This document shows, piece by piece, positions 26,583 through 37,000 of a stretch of DNA of 64,000 bases. The position numbers were made by a program, and so were the translations under genes. The stretch comes from JAGDZR01 sp049115695 (GTDB lineage: Bacteria > Bacteroidota > Bacteroidia > Cytophagales > Cyclobacteriaceae): positions 434,001-498,000 of the forward strand of contig JAGDZR010000011.1 of NCBI GenBank assembly GCA_049115695.1, written 5' to 3'. A model generated the notes under the pieces. The model was not told where the DNA came from. It saw only the letters and a list, made by a program, of their open reading frames with translations, and did not search any database. Every line of letters begins with the position of its first letter. Within the stretch, counting starts at the first letter, position 1.

Positions 26583-27038
26583 ATGGCTACCCGTAACCCG
26601 TCTATTGGATCATTTTATGGTATTGGAATGGTCCCAAGTGAATTTTGGAAAGATTATGGCTTTGCATTGCTGATCATCGCTGGTGCTGATGGTGATGTCT
26701 CTGATCCTGAATTGGAATGGTTAACCCTTGAAGTGGCCGAAGCAATAGGTGCTGATGATGATATCGTAGCAGAGTGGGAAGAGTTTGACTATTATGATGG
26801 AGATCTCCGGGAAATTTTTTCACACATCAATTCCAGATCCATTGCGAGTTTTTCAAATCTGTTGATTTACGATGCGATTAGAATGTGTAGTGCTGATGAT
26901 GATTATGCCCAGGAAGAAAGAGAAAGAGTGGGGGAAGCTGCAGCTATTCTTAACGTTTCACGTGAATCCGTAATTGCAATCGAGTCCCTGGTTGAAATCG
27001 AAACAGCAGCTGCTAAAATGAGAACACTGATTCTCTAG
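26583..27038 (+). CDS. TerB-like domain protein
   Basis: 151 residues, all helical. Two Asp/Glu-rich turns of the TerB type are visible: IIAGADGDVSDPELEWL (about 31-47) and RMCSADDDYAQEERERV (about 100-116). These acidic loops could bind divalent metal. TerB-fold proteins occur in tellurite resistance and envelope-stress loci, but the role here is unknown. It ends 4 bp inside the convergent nuclease gene. A second TerB-like gene lies at 57927-58322. Confidence 0.65.
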   Translation: MATRNPSIGSFYGIGMVPSEFWKDYGFALLIIAGADGDVSDPELEWLTLEVAEAIGADDDIVAEWEEFDYYDGDLREIFSHINSRSIASFSNLLIYDAIRMCSADDDYAQEERERVGEAAAILNVSRESVIAIESLVEIETAAAKMRTLIL

Positions 27039-27799
27039 CCATAAATATCATTAAGAACACCCGCTAACCGTATGCCCGCCTGACGTAAGCGTTGATTGAC
27101 CAATGCGATATTATTGAAATTGTATTGATAGTTCAGTTTACCATTTTCTGGGAAATCATAAACCTGTGCCCTAACCGATTTAGATTCATTTGCCCAGTCC
27201 AAAATTGATGTATTTTGCCATTCAAAAATCTTTGGCTTTTCTACATGGTCAATCCAATCAACATATTCCGAGTAGGCATATTGCTGTCCATCAATGATTC
27301 CTGAATCCCATACCCTGTGCAAATTTGAGCTGTTCCAGAAATACTCGACTTTTACATCATTACCCCCCTTATCGATCCCATTTCCAACATGAAGTGGTTG
27401 ATGAATATCACCAATCAAATGAATCAGACACTTCAAAGCGAAAGCTTCATCTTCCATTGAAAATCTTTTTGATTTCAATTCCTGAATGAATTGATCGATC
27501 GCCTGAATGGCATCCCCCTCTTCTGGTATTCCTGCTTCGTGATAAGTTTTTCCATTAGGGATTGTACAGTAGTGCCAGGGAGATAGATGACGATATTGTT
27601 TGTCAGACTTGATAAAATCCATGTAGTTGGCAACTTCTGCCAGTGACTCTGTCCCCAATATTTGAGAAATATGCTTAAGCGCTTTTTTGGAGAGATGGTT
27701 TTCTGCAATTTTTCCTACTATACGATGACCGGTTTGCCCCCATGCAAAGGCAGATTGAACAACCAGTATTGCCAAAGCAATCAAAAGTATTCTTTTCAT
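27035..27799 (-). CDS. S1/P1-type nuclease, secreted
   Basis: 254 residues. The signal peptide ends at AFA, leaving Trp as the mature N-terminus (WGQTGHRIVG), which is itself a zinc ligand in S1/P1 nucleases. Other zinc-site motifs are SPWHYC, CLIHLIGDIHQPLHVG, GGNDV and NLHRVWDSGI. The family cleaves single-stranded DNA and RNA with three zinc ions. It probably scavenges nucleic acids outside the cell. Convergent with the TerB-like gene, with overlapping stop codons. Confidence 0.93.
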   Translation of the reverse strand: MKRILLIALAILVVQSAFAWGQTGHRIVGKIAENHLSKKALKHISQILGTESLAEVANYMDFIKSDKQYRHLSPWHYCTIPNGKTYHEAGIPEEGDAIQAIDQFIQELKSKRFSMEDEAFALKCLIHLIGDIHQPLHVGNGIDKGGNDVKVEYFWNSSNLHRVWDSGIIDGQQYAYSEYVDWIDHVEKPKIFEWQNTSILDWANESKSVRAQVYDFPENGKLNYQYNFNNIALVNQRLRQAGIRLAGVLNDIYG

Positions 27800-27873
27800 A
27801 TCAGTGTCATGTATTGATCAATATTGCAAGATAAAGCCGAAGAAGGCAAAGAAATGAAACGATGAAAACTAAA

Positions 27874-27901
27874 AAGGCGCACTCTCGAAAGAGTACGCCT
27901 T
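27874..27901 (-). terminator. Minus-strand terminator with no annotated gene before it
   Basis: Stem AAGGCG-c-ACTCT with its partner AGAGT-a-CGCCTT around a CGAA tetraloop: 11 paired positions and one internal mismatch. Read on the minus strand it is followed by TTTTTAGTTTT, a strong intrinsic terminator. The nearest minus-strand gene (the nuclease) begins after it, so it may end a small RNA or an antisense transcript from the 27902-28045 interval. Confidence 0.6.
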
Positions 27902-28045
27902 AATCACCAACCTAACCTAAAAAGAAAGCACACATAAAACGTGTTGTAACACGAATTATTTTGTGACTACTTAATACCCTTATATCGTTTATAGCCTGAA
28001 AAGGTTACAATAAATCAACGCATCAATAAAACGAGCAGTATAGAT

Positions 28046-31000
28046 TTGCCGAAAAGATATCAAGAGTTGAAAGCATCAACGATAATTTCATATTTAGATC
28101 AGGACCCTTCTTTTTTACAATTTTCGGAAGCCGTTGAAAAGAGCGCAAAAGTTTGTAGACTAAAAGGTCTTGCCGGGAGTGCTGACGTAGCAATTTGCGG
28201 TCAGCTGCATCAACAAAGTAATCGCAATGGGCTTGTGATTTTGCATGATGCAGAAGAGGCAAGCTATTTTCAATACGACCTGGAAAATATTTTCCCCGAT
28301 CTAAAAGTTTTACTCTTTCCAACATCATATAAAAGACCTTATTCCTTCGATGAGATTGAGAATGCAAATATTCTACAACGATCAGAGGTGCTTGATGAAT
28401 TATCGTCTAATGCATCAGGCAACCTGATTATCGTCACTTATCCGGAAGCACTAAGTGAAAAGGTGATCAATAAAAGATCATTGGTAAGTAATACTTTCGT
28501 CGCATCGATTGGAGAACAATTGGATACAGAATTCCTTCAAGAGTTGCTCACTACTTATGATTTCGAGAGAACAGATTTTGTTTATGAGCCTGGGCAATTT
28601 GCCATACGAGGAGGTATCATGGATATTTTCTCATTCTCTAGAGATCAGCCATATCGTTTGGAACTCTTTGGAGATGAAATCGAAAGCATACGGGAGTTTG
28701 ATGTCGAAACTCAGTTATCCACCCTTGACCTGGATAAGATAAGTATCGTCCCAAATACCCAAACCAGACTATTAAAAGAGGAGCGACAATCCTTTTTGGA
28801 GTTTATTGGGGATGAATTTCTCGTTTGGATCAAGGATTATAGAGAAACAGCTGATATCGTAGATCGATGCTTTGATAAGGCAAGTGAAAATTTTCAGTCA
28901 TTGCTGGCCTTGAGTGATCAAAGCCAGGTGGTCCTTTCTCCTGATGCCATTTTTGATAACTCCAAAACATTTTTACCCCTTCTCAATAAAGTTCAAAGAA
29001 TTGAGTTTGGTAAAAAATATTATCTCCAGACTGAGGCGCATTTTGAATTTCAGATGAAACCACAGCCTGATTTCAAGCGAAATTTTGAACTTCTAATCAA
29101 TGAGCTCCAGAAACTACATCAACAAAACTATCAGGTCCATATTTTCTCTGACTCTCAGAAGCAGCTCGAAAGACTGGAAAGCATATTTTCAGAAGTAGAT
29201 ACAAGCATTTCATGGCAACCTGTTCATGCTGGAATCAGAGCAGGTTTTATGGATGATTTCAACAAAATGGTTTTTTACACGGACCATCAAATCTTTGAGC
29301 GCTTCCATCGCGTGAAGAAGAAAGAAAAATTTAGCAAGAAAAAAGCTTTAACCCTAAAAGAGCTCAAATCTCTGCAGACCGGAGATTATGTCGTCCACAT
29401 TGACCATGGTGTCGCTCGCTTTGCCGGATTGGACAAGGTGGATGTCAACGGAAATATGCAAGAAGCACTTCGACTTGTGTACCGCGATAATGATTTATTG
29501 TATGTAAGTATTCATTCCCTTCACAAAATATCTAGGTATTCAGGAAAAGAAGGTGAACCGCCAACTACTAACAAACTTGGGTCAGCAGACTGGGACAATA
29601 AGAAGAAAAAAGTCAAAAGACAGGTCAAGGATATTGCCCGGGATCTCATTAAACTATACGCAAAACGAAAGTCAGCCATTGGTTTTGCCTTTCCTCCAGA
29701 TAATTTTTTACAAGTTGAACTGGAATCTAGCTTCATTTACGAAGACACTCCTGATCAAACATCTGCAACATCAGACGTAAAATCTGACATGGAGCTAGAA
29801 AACCCCATGGACCGACTGGTCTGCGGAGACGTTGGTTTTGGAAAAACAGAAGTTGCCATTCGCGCCGCATTCAAGGCCGTCAACGCTGGTAAACAAGTTG
29901 CTGTGCTTGTACCAACTACAATCTTGGCCATGCAACATTACAATACGTTTGGTAACCGACTAAAAAATTTCCCAATTGTGGTTGATTACGTGAATCGCTT
30001 TCGCACCACCAAGGAAATTACCCAAACACGAAAAGACCTTTCTGCAGGTAAAATCGACATCTTGATTGGTACACATAGAATTGTAAATAAGGACATTGAG
30101 TTCAAAGATTTGGGCCTAATGATCATAGATGAAGAGCAAAAGTTTGGGGTAAAAGTCAAGGAAAGATTAAAGGAAATGAGAATAAATGTCGATGCATTGA
30201 CCTTAACAGCGACACCCATACCAAGAACCTTGCATTTTTCATTGATGGGAGCAAGGGATCTTTCAATCATTTCTACCGCACCACCCAACAGGAGGCCTGT
30301 CACCACCGAAATTCATGAATTCAATGAAGAAGTAATAAGAGATGCAATTCGACATGAGCTAAGAAGAGGAGGACAGGTATTCTTTGTCCATAATCGAATA
30401 AACGACATTGAGAATATCGCCAATACCATTTACCACCTGGTTCCTGATGCCAAAATCGGAATTGCTCATGGTCAAATGGAGGGCAAGCAATTGGAAAAAG
30501 TTATGATGCGCTTCATCAATGGAGAGTATGATGTACTCGTGTCCACTAACATAATAGAGTCCGGACTGGATATTACCAATGCCAATACAATCATCATCAA
30601 TCGGGCAAACATGTTCGGATTATCTGACCTGCACCAAATGCGAGGTAGGGTAGGAAGATCCAATACTCAGGCATATTGTTATTTGTTGACTCCTCCAAGT
30701 TCAATACTTACCGCTGATGCACGTAAAAGATTGATTACGCTGGAAGAGTTTTCAGATTTAGGAGATGGGTTTAAGGTGGCCATGAGAGACCTTGACATTC
30801 GTGGTGCAGGAAATCTGCTTGGCAGTGAGCAGAGTGGGTTTATCAATGACATGGGGTTTGACATGTATCATAAAATACTCGACGAAGCAGTTCACGAATT
30901 GAAAGAAGAGGAATTCAAAGATCTATTTGAAAGCGAGTTGCTAGACGCTGAAACTCTTCAAAACCTTGCCAACGATTGTCTGATAGAAACTGATTTAGAA

Positions 31001-31447
31001 TTACTCATCCCTCAGGATTATGTGGGAAACACCACGGAACGACTTCAACTTTATACAGAACTTGACAATCTGGAAAATGATGAAGATTTGATCAAATTTG
31101 AAAAATCGCTTGCTGATCGCTTTGGTCCAGTGCCTTCTGAAGTCAAGGAGATGATTAAAAGTGTCAAATTGAGATGGAAGGGCATGCAGCTTGGTTTTGA
31201 CAAAGTCACCTTAAAGAAAGAAGTATTGCGATGTACCTTAATGGGTGAAAAAGCAGACTCCTACTTCCAATCTGACACTTTTGGAAAGATTCTTAAATAT
31301 GTCCAAATGAACCCAAGACAGACCGCAATGAAAGAAATGAAAAACAAATTGGTCATTGCAATTAAGGGAATTACTGAGGTAGGAGAAGGAGTAAATGTGC
31401 TCAATAGCATGTTAGGCACGGAAGAAAAACAGCATATTGCACAATAA
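28046..31447 (+). CDS. mfd: Transcription-repair coupling factor
   Basis: 1133 residues, standard Mfd length. A UvrB-like N-terminal module (RGGIMDIFSF near 190) is followed by the CarD-like RNA-polymerase interaction domain (about 440-500, GDYVVHIDHGVARFAGL). The RecG-like helicase has Walker A GDVGFGKTE (about 594-602), the DEEQ box (about 695-698), TATPIPRTLHFSLMGARDLS and QMRGRVGRS. The C-terminal TRCF domain is present. It releases stalled RNA polymerase at lesions and recruits UvrA. The start is TTG at 28046, since no in-frame ATG lies nearby. It is read towards the putative origin at 42.6 kb. Confidence 0.96.
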   Translation: MPKRYQELKASTIISYLDQDPSFLQFSEAVEKSAKVCRLKGLAGSADVAICGQLHQQSNRNGLVILHDAEEASYFQYDLENIFPDLKVLLFPTSYKRPYSFDEIENANILQRSEVLDELSSNASGNLIIVTYPEALSEKVINKRSLVSNTFVASIGEQLDTEFLQELLTTYDFERTDFVYEPGQFAIRGGIMDIFSFSRDQPYRLELFGDEIESIREFDVETQLSTLDLDKISIVPNTQTRLLKEERQSFLEFIGDEFLVWIKDYRETADIVDRCFDKASENFQSLLALSDQSQVVLSPDAIFDNSKTFLPLLNKVQRIEFGKKYYLQTEAHFEFQMKPQPDFKRNFELLINELQKLHQQNYQVHIFSDSQKQLERLESIFSEVDTSISWQPVHAGIRAGFMDDFNKMVFYTDHQIFERFHRVKKKEKFSKKKALTLKELKSLQTGDYVVHIDHGVARFAGLDKVDVNGNMQEALRLVYRDNDLLYVSIHSLHKISRYSGKEGEPPTTNKLGSADWDNKKKKVKRQVKDIARDLIKLYAKRKSAIGFAFPPDNFLQVELESSFIYEDTPDQTSATSDVKSDMELENPMDRLVCGDVGFGKTEVAIRAAFKAVNAGKQVAVLVPTTILAMQHYNTFGNRLKNFPIVVDYVNRFRTTKEITQTRKDLSAGKIDILIGTHRIVNKDIEFKDLGLMIIDEEQKFGVKVKERLKEMRINVDALTLTATPIPRTLHFSLMGARDLSIISTAPPNRRPVTTEIHEFNEEVIRDAIRHELRRGGQVFFVHNRINDIENIANTIYHLVPDAKIGIAHGQMEGKQLEKVMMRFINGEYDVLVSTNIIESGLDITNANTIIINRANMFGLSDLHQMRGRVGRSNTQAYCYLLTPPSSILTADARKRLITLEEFSDLGDGFKVAMRDLDIRGAGNLLGSEQSGFINDMGFDMYHKILDEAVHELKEEEFKDLFESELLDAETLQNLANDCLIETDLELLIPQDYVGNTTERLQLYTELDNLENDEDLIKFEKSLADRFGPVPSEVKEMIKSVKLRWKGMQLGFDKVTLKKEVLRCTLMGEKADSYFQSDTFGKILKYVQMNPRQTAMKEMKNKLVIAIKGITEVGEGVNVLNSMLGTEEKQHIAQ

Positions 31448-31478
31448 ATCCCTTAAAATGGTATTTATAAATATGAGT

Positions 31479-31512
31479 AATACCCCGATTATTGGTTTGC
31501 TTGGGTATTTTT
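31479..31512 (+). terminator. Terminator after mfd
   Basis: A 7-bp stem AATACCC (31479-31485) / GGGTATT (31503-31509) with a 17-nt loop, followed by TTTT. The long loop makes it a modest candidate. Confidence 0.5.
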
Positions 31513-31565
31513 GAATTATTTTGCATTAATTAGTAGTTTAACACGCTTCAATAAGATAACAGGTT

Positions 31566-32888
31566 ATGAAAAAAATTGTAAGAGCGGCTAAGTACTTAGC
31601 GTATTCTACTTCGGCTGCCTTCTTTCTCTCTTCATGTTTCATTGGTGGAGGGGGAGCACCGACTAGCTCGAGTCCAGGCTTTATGAGTACGGCCACCGGA
31701 TTAGAGTATAACGAAGAAGGTGGGTTTCAGGTGTCCGAATATGCTGGTCAACCTCAAGGACCTAATTTGGTTTTTATAGAAGGGGGTCGAACAGTGCTTG
31801 GTTCATTCGAAGAAGATATGGTCAATTCCAGAGACAACCTGGAAAGAGCAGTGACGGTTGCATCCTTTTATATGGATGAAACTGAAGTTGCGAATGTTCA
31901 CTGGCTGGAATATGAGTATTATATCAAAGCTGATTCAGACGAGCTATACTGGAAGAACAATCTTCCTGATACGACTGTTTGGGCCAAAGATCTGGCTTTT
32001 AATGACCCTTATGTGGATCATTATTACAGATATCCAGGATTTAGGTTCTTCCCAGTTGTTGGCGTGAACTGGAGACAGGCGGTTAATTACTGTAACTGGA
32101 GAACAAGAGTTGTAAACATTAAGCTTGCAGAGGATGCTGGATATTTCGAGAGCGATTTGTCAGGAGATGATGCCTTTGCTGGTGCAGAAGCCGGTCCTTC
32201 TGGACCTCCACAAAGAATTCCTTTGGAAAGTGGAGTTGTGCTTCCAAACTATCGACTACCAACAGAAGCTGAATGGGAATATGCTGCTCAGGCACTTATT
32301 GGTGTACAGTGGATGGATGAACAGCAAACACATAGAAGACTTTATCCTTGGGATGGTCATGCTTTAAGAAACCCTTACGGAAAAAGTCAAGGTTTCATGA
32401 TGGCCAACTACAAAAGAGGACGTGGTGATTATGCTGGTATTGCTGGTCGATTGAATGACGGAGCAATGATCACAACATACATTTATGATTATCCTCCAAA
32501 TGATTTCAACCTTTATAATATGGCTGGAAACGTAAATGAGTGGGTTCAGGATGTATACAGAGCGCTCTCTTTTCAGGATATGGATGATATGAATCCAGTA
32601 CGAAGAGATGGGGTGTTGGATGAAGAAAGTGGTTATGATCAGACTTATTCATTTATTGGAAATGAAACTGAGTATACAGAAGAGGAAGCAGTAGGCGCTG
32701 GTATTTCTCCTAAAATGTTTAATGCTGACAATCCTCCTACAAAAAGAATGAGGGTATACAAAGGCGGTTCTTGGCAAGATGTCGCATACTGGTTATCTCC
32801 AGGAACAAGACGAGCCATCTTTGAAAATCAGTCAACATCGGATATCGGATTTAGATGTGCGATGATCAGGGCTGGGACTAATTACTAG
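31566..32888 (+). CDS. gldJ: GldJ-like gliding-motility lipoprotein (FGE-sulfatase fold)
   Basis: 440 residues. A lipoprotein signal ends at LSSCFIGG. The formylglycine-generating-enzyme fold follows: FIEGGRTVLGSFEED, FYMDETEVANVHWLEYEY, FFPVVGVNWRQAVNYCNWR, YRLPTEAEWEYAA, YNMAGNVNEWVQDVY, and SDIGFRCAM at the end. The patterns LPDTTVW and PVVGVNW fit GldJ, a lipoprotein needed for gliding and T9SS stability, better than GldK. It lacks the paired active-site cysteines of a true FGE in the C-terminal part, so it is structural. It stands alone, with its own terminator and no gldKLMN cluster. Confidence 0.8.
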   Translation: MKKIVRAAKYLAYSTSAAFFLSSCFIGGGGAPTSSSPGFMSTATGLEYNEEGGFQVSEYAGQPQGPNLVFIEGGRTVLGSFEEDMVNSRDNLERAVTVASFYMDETEVANVHWLEYEYYIKADSDELYWKNNLPDTTVWAKDLAFNDPYVDHYYRYPGFRFFPVVGVNWRQAVNYCNWRTRVVNIKLAEDAGYFESDLSGDDAFAGAEAGPSGPPQRIPLESGVVLPNYRLPTEAEWEYAAQALIGVQWMDEQQTHRRLYPWDGHALRNPYGKSQGFMMANYKRGRGDYAGIAGRLNDGAMITTYIYDYPPNDFNLYNMAGNVNEWVQDVYRALSFQDMDDMNPVRRDGVLDEESGYDQTYSFIGNETEYTEEEAVGAGISPKMFNADNPPTKRMRVYKGGSWQDVAYWLSPGTRRAIFENQSTSDIGFRCAMIRAGTNY

Positions 32889-32909
32889 AATTTTCATAAC
32901 CAATGATAT

Positions 32910-32945
32910 AAGGGTTGTTTCATTCAGAAACAGCCCTTTTTTATT
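32910..32945 (+). terminator. Terminator between gldJ and comF
   Basis: A 12-bp stem with one G-T pair (32910-32921 with 32927-32938), a 5-nt loop, and a run of T from 32937. It is a strong intrinsic terminator for the plus-strand gldJ gene and overlaps the stop of the convergent comF gene. Confidence 0.8.
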
Positions 32946-33651
32946 TTATGCCAGTAGCCAGGCATATAACATATACTTCAGAAACTCCCTGATTAATCAG
33001 TTCGTCGCATAAAGTCCCAACTGTGGCTCCAGTCGTAATTACATCATCCACGATCATTACGTTCTTCATCTTAATCGCATCTTTATCATTGATGCGATAT
33101 ATTTTTTCAACATTTGTCCATCGCTCAAGTTTTGATTTGTTAGTCTGTGAACTTGTCTTCTTGATTCTCTCAACAGCAAAATCGTTTACAGGAACAGATA
33201 GTTGACTTGAAATTCCCTCCGCTATTGCCAAGCTTTGGTTATATCCTCTTTTACGCTTTTTCTGTTTATGAATAGGGATAGGTATGATGCAATCGACATT
33301 GATTGAAACAGTTTGCAATTCTTTACCAAACCATTTTCCTAATTCAACGCCTATTTCATAATTACCCTTATATTTTAACTGATTTAATATCTTTTGTGCA
33401 ACGCCATGCTTTTGAAATTGCATATAAGAAGACGCAAAAACCACGTTCGGCAAATACGAAAAGCGATTATAAAGGGGATTATGTTTTTCTTTGTGATGGT
33501 GATTTAGGGGGAGATCCTTTCTGCATCGAAGACACAAATGGCCAACTCCTTTTTGTAAATGTTCATTGCAGTTCAAACAAACCTTCGGAAAAACCAAGGA
33601 AACAAAATCCCTTAAAAGTGATTTTACGTTATGAAGATGATAGAGCGCCAT
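32941..33651 (-). CDS. comF: ComF-family phosphoribosyltransferase-like protein
   Basis: 236 residues from the chosen start at 33651 (MALYHLHN). The open frame extends 22 codons upstream without family similarity. A zinc-ribbon has CLNC and CLRC pairs near the N-terminus. The phosphoribosyltransferase-like domain follows, with IPIPIHKQKKRKRGYNQS and the PRPP loop VMIVDDVITTGATVG. ComF acts in uptake or processing of single-stranded DNA during competence and in DNA repair. Divergent from the 33674 gene with a 22-bp gap. Confidence 0.88.
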   Translation of the reverse strand: MALYHLHNVKSLLRDFVSLVFPKVCLNCNEHLQKGVGHLCLRCRKDLPLNHHHKEKHNPLYNRFSYLPNVVFASSYMQFQKHGVAQKILNQLKYKGNYEIGVELGKWFGKELQTVSINVDCIIPIPIHKQKKRKRGYNQSLAIAEGISSQLSVPVNDFAVERIKKTSSQTNKSKLERWTNVEKIYRINDKDAIKMKNVMIVDDVITTGATVGTLCDELINQGVSEVYVICLATGIK

Positions 33652-33673
33652 ATTTGCCAAACAATACAAGTTA

Positions 33674-34039
33674 ATGGTTTTTAAAAAAGATTTGGACTTG
33701 CAGCGTAAATGGGTCAAACTTCTCTACTTCCTTAAAGGGAGTAGTGATAAAAGACCGCAGGGATTAAACGGCGTGCTATTTTTAGTGGGTGTGCAGGAAT
33801 TGGGACAAGGTGTTAGAAATTATTCTAAAGAGGAAAAACAAGACCTCATACACATTGGTATTTGCAAAGTGCTGTCGTTAGATGGATATTACAGGTTGGA
33901 AGGATTGGACGAGGAAGGTTGGCCGCATTGGACATTGATGAAAGAGCTTCCCAAATTGAGTCTTCCAGAGCAAGAGCGTTTGTTGAAGATACAAGCCATA
34001 GAATATTTTGAATCAGAGATTGGAGTAATTCTCGCATGA
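33674..34039 (+). CDS. Conserved hypothetical protein upstream of DUF4175
   Basis: 121 residues, soluble. It begins with a basic segment (FKKDLDLQRKWVKLLYFL) and has a central IHIGICKVLSLDGYY and a W-P-H-W element near 90. I recall similar small proteins next to DUF4175 genes in Bacteroidota but know of no function. Its stop overlaps the start of the DUF4175 gene by 4 bp, the first of several 1-4 bp overlaps in this operon. Confidence 0.7.
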   Translation: MVFKKDLDLQRKWVKLLYFLKGSSDKRPQGLNGVLFLVGVQELGQGVRNYSKEEKQDLIHIGICKVLSLDGYYRLEGLDEEGWPHWTLMKELPKLSLPEQERLLKIQAIEYFESEIGVILA

Positions 34040-37000
34040 GAACAAATCAATTAGAAGAAAAAATAAGAGCATATAAGAAGAAACACGCATTAAACTCTCT
34101 TATCAAAGGAGTCTTTCTGCTTGGTTCAATACTGTTTCTTCTCTTCTTGATATTCACCGTTGTTGAATACAGCTTTAGATTAGGGACAACAGGGCGTACC
34201 GTTATATTTTATCTTTTGTTGTCGGTGATGATCTATGGTTTCTTTGAATTCATTGGCAAACACCTGGCTGCCATTTTTGGTTGGCGTCAATCAATGACTG
34301 ATGACAAAGCGGCCCTTGATATTGGTAACTACTTTCCAGATATAAAGGACAAGCTTTTAAACACGCTCCAATTACAAAGAAGCGACGGCTCTGAACATCA
34401 ATTAATCCGTGCGAGCATTGACCAAAGAATAGTGACATTGAGTCCTTTCTCATTTGCCTCTGCTATCGACTTAAGAAAGAATAAGTCCTTTCTGATATAT
34501 TTTTCACTCATATTGGTAGTTGTCCTAATTGTTCCTTTCTTTTCTCCTGGAATCTATTCTGAGACTACATCAAGAATTGTAAATCATCGAACCGAGTTTG
34601 TTCCACAAGCACCATTTCGTTTCGTATTCAACGACAATTTGAATACAGCTTTTAAGGGAGAAGACGTGAAACTTGATGTTTTGCTTGAAGGTTCTGCCAT
34701 CCCAGCACAGGCACATATTGTAATCAATGGAAGACGGGCACCTTTGACAAAGAAATCTGCAACCCATTTTTACTATGAGGTTCCCAACATACAAAGTGCC
34801 TTAGCATTTCACTTTGAAGCTGGCGGATATTCCAGTCCTTTGATCAACATGAATGTAGTCGCCCGCCCTGAAATGCGAGCATTTAATATAAGACTTGCCT
34901 ATCCATCCTATACTGGACTTGAGCCAACTACACTTAACAATACAGGAAATCTGAATTTTCCTGAAGGTACTAGAGTTCAATGGATGTTCTCCACCTATGA
35001 AGCTGAGGCTGCAAACATCATTCTCTTTTCAGATAGCACAGTTTTAAATTCAGATGTGACTGATAATCAGGTATTTAAAATTAATTCTCGTTTGGATGAA
35101 TCTACTGATTATGAAGTAGAGCTGATAAACTCATTCAGCAAAAACGCTGACAAGATGAGATATCACATTGAAGTTGATAAAGATGATTATCCGGAAATTG
35201 ATGCTTCATTTTTTCCAGATACAATTCTTTATGAGTATTTGATCGTAAGTGGAAATATCCAGGATGATTACGGTTTCAATAATCTGCAGTTGATGTATGA
35301 AGTCAACAATGAGAAAAGCTTTATTCCAATAGCGTTTAATCCCAAATCTTCAAGTCAATCCTACTATCACATGGCTGAACTTGATTCTATCATGCGATTG
35401 ACTGATGATGAAATAAGTTTTCAGGTATATGCGTGGGACAATGATGAAGTGAATGGTTCGAAAATCAGCAAGTCCAGTTTTTTTACACTAAAAAAGAAAA
35501 GCGCAGAAAGCATCAGAAAAACGTTGAATGACCAAGCGCGGCTAGCAGAGGATAAATTAGAAGAATCTTTAGAGGAAAGTAGGAGTCTTAACGAAATGAT
35601 GAAATCACTCGAGGAAAGACTCAAAAGCAAGAGTGAAATGGCTTGGCAAGAAGAAAAAATACTAGAAGACATTCTGGAGAAGCGGAAACAACTTGATGAG
35701 GCAGTAAACGACATACTTGATAAAATAGATGAGCTAAATAAAGGTGAAAATAAGTTCAATGACAGAAGTGAAGAATTGAAGGAAAAATCTGCGCAACTTC
35801 AAAAACTTATGAACGATGTGCTTGATGAGGAAACGAAAAAGCTGTACGAAGAACTTCAGAAACTACTGGAAGAAAAAGGAAATTCGGAGGAAATCAAGAA
35901 TCAGCTTGATAGGCTAAAGCCAAATCAGGAGAATTTGGAGAAGGAATTGGAAAGAGCGCTTGAGTTATTTAAGCGCATCAAATTGGAAAATGACATTGAA
36001 AACCTAAGTAAGGATCTTGAGGAGCTTAGCCAAAAGCAAAATAAATTATCACAGGAAACGCTAAAAAAACAAAACGATCTTAGTGAGTTAAAAGAGCAAC
36101 AGGAACAAATTGAAAAAGAATTTGAAGAGCATCAAGAGCGCCTAGACAATATTGAAGAGCAAAATCAGGAGCTTGAGGATCCAGAGCCTCTTCAGGATAT
36201 GAACCAGGAAGAGCAGGCAGTTGATAGTACGCTTGAACAAATCCAGAAGGATTTAGATAAAGGTGATCGAAAAAGCGGAAGTCAGCAACAGAAGCAGGCA
36301 GGAGAACAGATGAAGAAAATGAGTCAGAAACTCCAGCAAATGCAGGAAAGCATGCAAATGGAAGTCATGCAGGAAAACATTGATGATTTGGAAAACATTT
36401 TGGATGATTTAGTAAAACTCTCACACAATGAGGAAGCCATCATAAACGAATTCAAAACGGTAAGACAAATAGATCCACGGTTTGTCGAACTGTCGCAGGA
36501 ACAACTGAAATTAAACGATGATGCAAAAGTCATTGAAGATAGCCTCATGGCATTAGCTAGTCGGGAGTTTCAAATTTCCTCATTTGTGACTCGAGAACTG
36601 TCTGAAATGAATAGAAACATTGATCTTGCCGTAGATCATTTGAAAGACAGAAATCGAAACAAAGCGCTGAGCAATCAACAATTTGCTATGACTTCCATTA
36701 ATAATCTTGCCCTTTTGTTATCCGATCTGCTCCAACAAATGCAAATGGCAATGGCTGCACAGGCTTCAGGAAAACCATCAAAAGGAAAGGGGAAACAAGA
36801 CTTACCGTCATTACAACAACTTCAGCAGCAGCTTTCGCAGCAAATACAGCAACTAAAAAAAGGAGATAAAAAGGGCCGGCAGCTTTCAGAGGAGCTTGCA
36901 CGTATGGCTGCCGAACAAGAAATGCTGAGACAAAAGGTCCAGGAAATGCAGGAGAAACTAAAAGGTCAGCATGGCAATAAGGAGGCTAGTGACAATCTCA

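Noticed and set aside
26954..26969. Third parS-like sequence (CGTTTCACGTGAATCC)
   Set aside because: It matches the consensus at 13 of 16 positions, is not symmetrical on its right side, and lies inside the TerB-like coding sequence far from the clustered sites.
31566..32888. Formylglycine-generating enzyme that could mature the sulfatase at 10463
   Set aside because: The fold is shared, but the motifs fit the gliding lipoprotein GldJ, and the paired active-site cysteines were not seen.
33303..33674. Plus-strand frame of 123 codons antisense to comF
   Set aside because: It lies within the comF gene, whose zinc and PRPP motifs are clear. It is a shadow frame.
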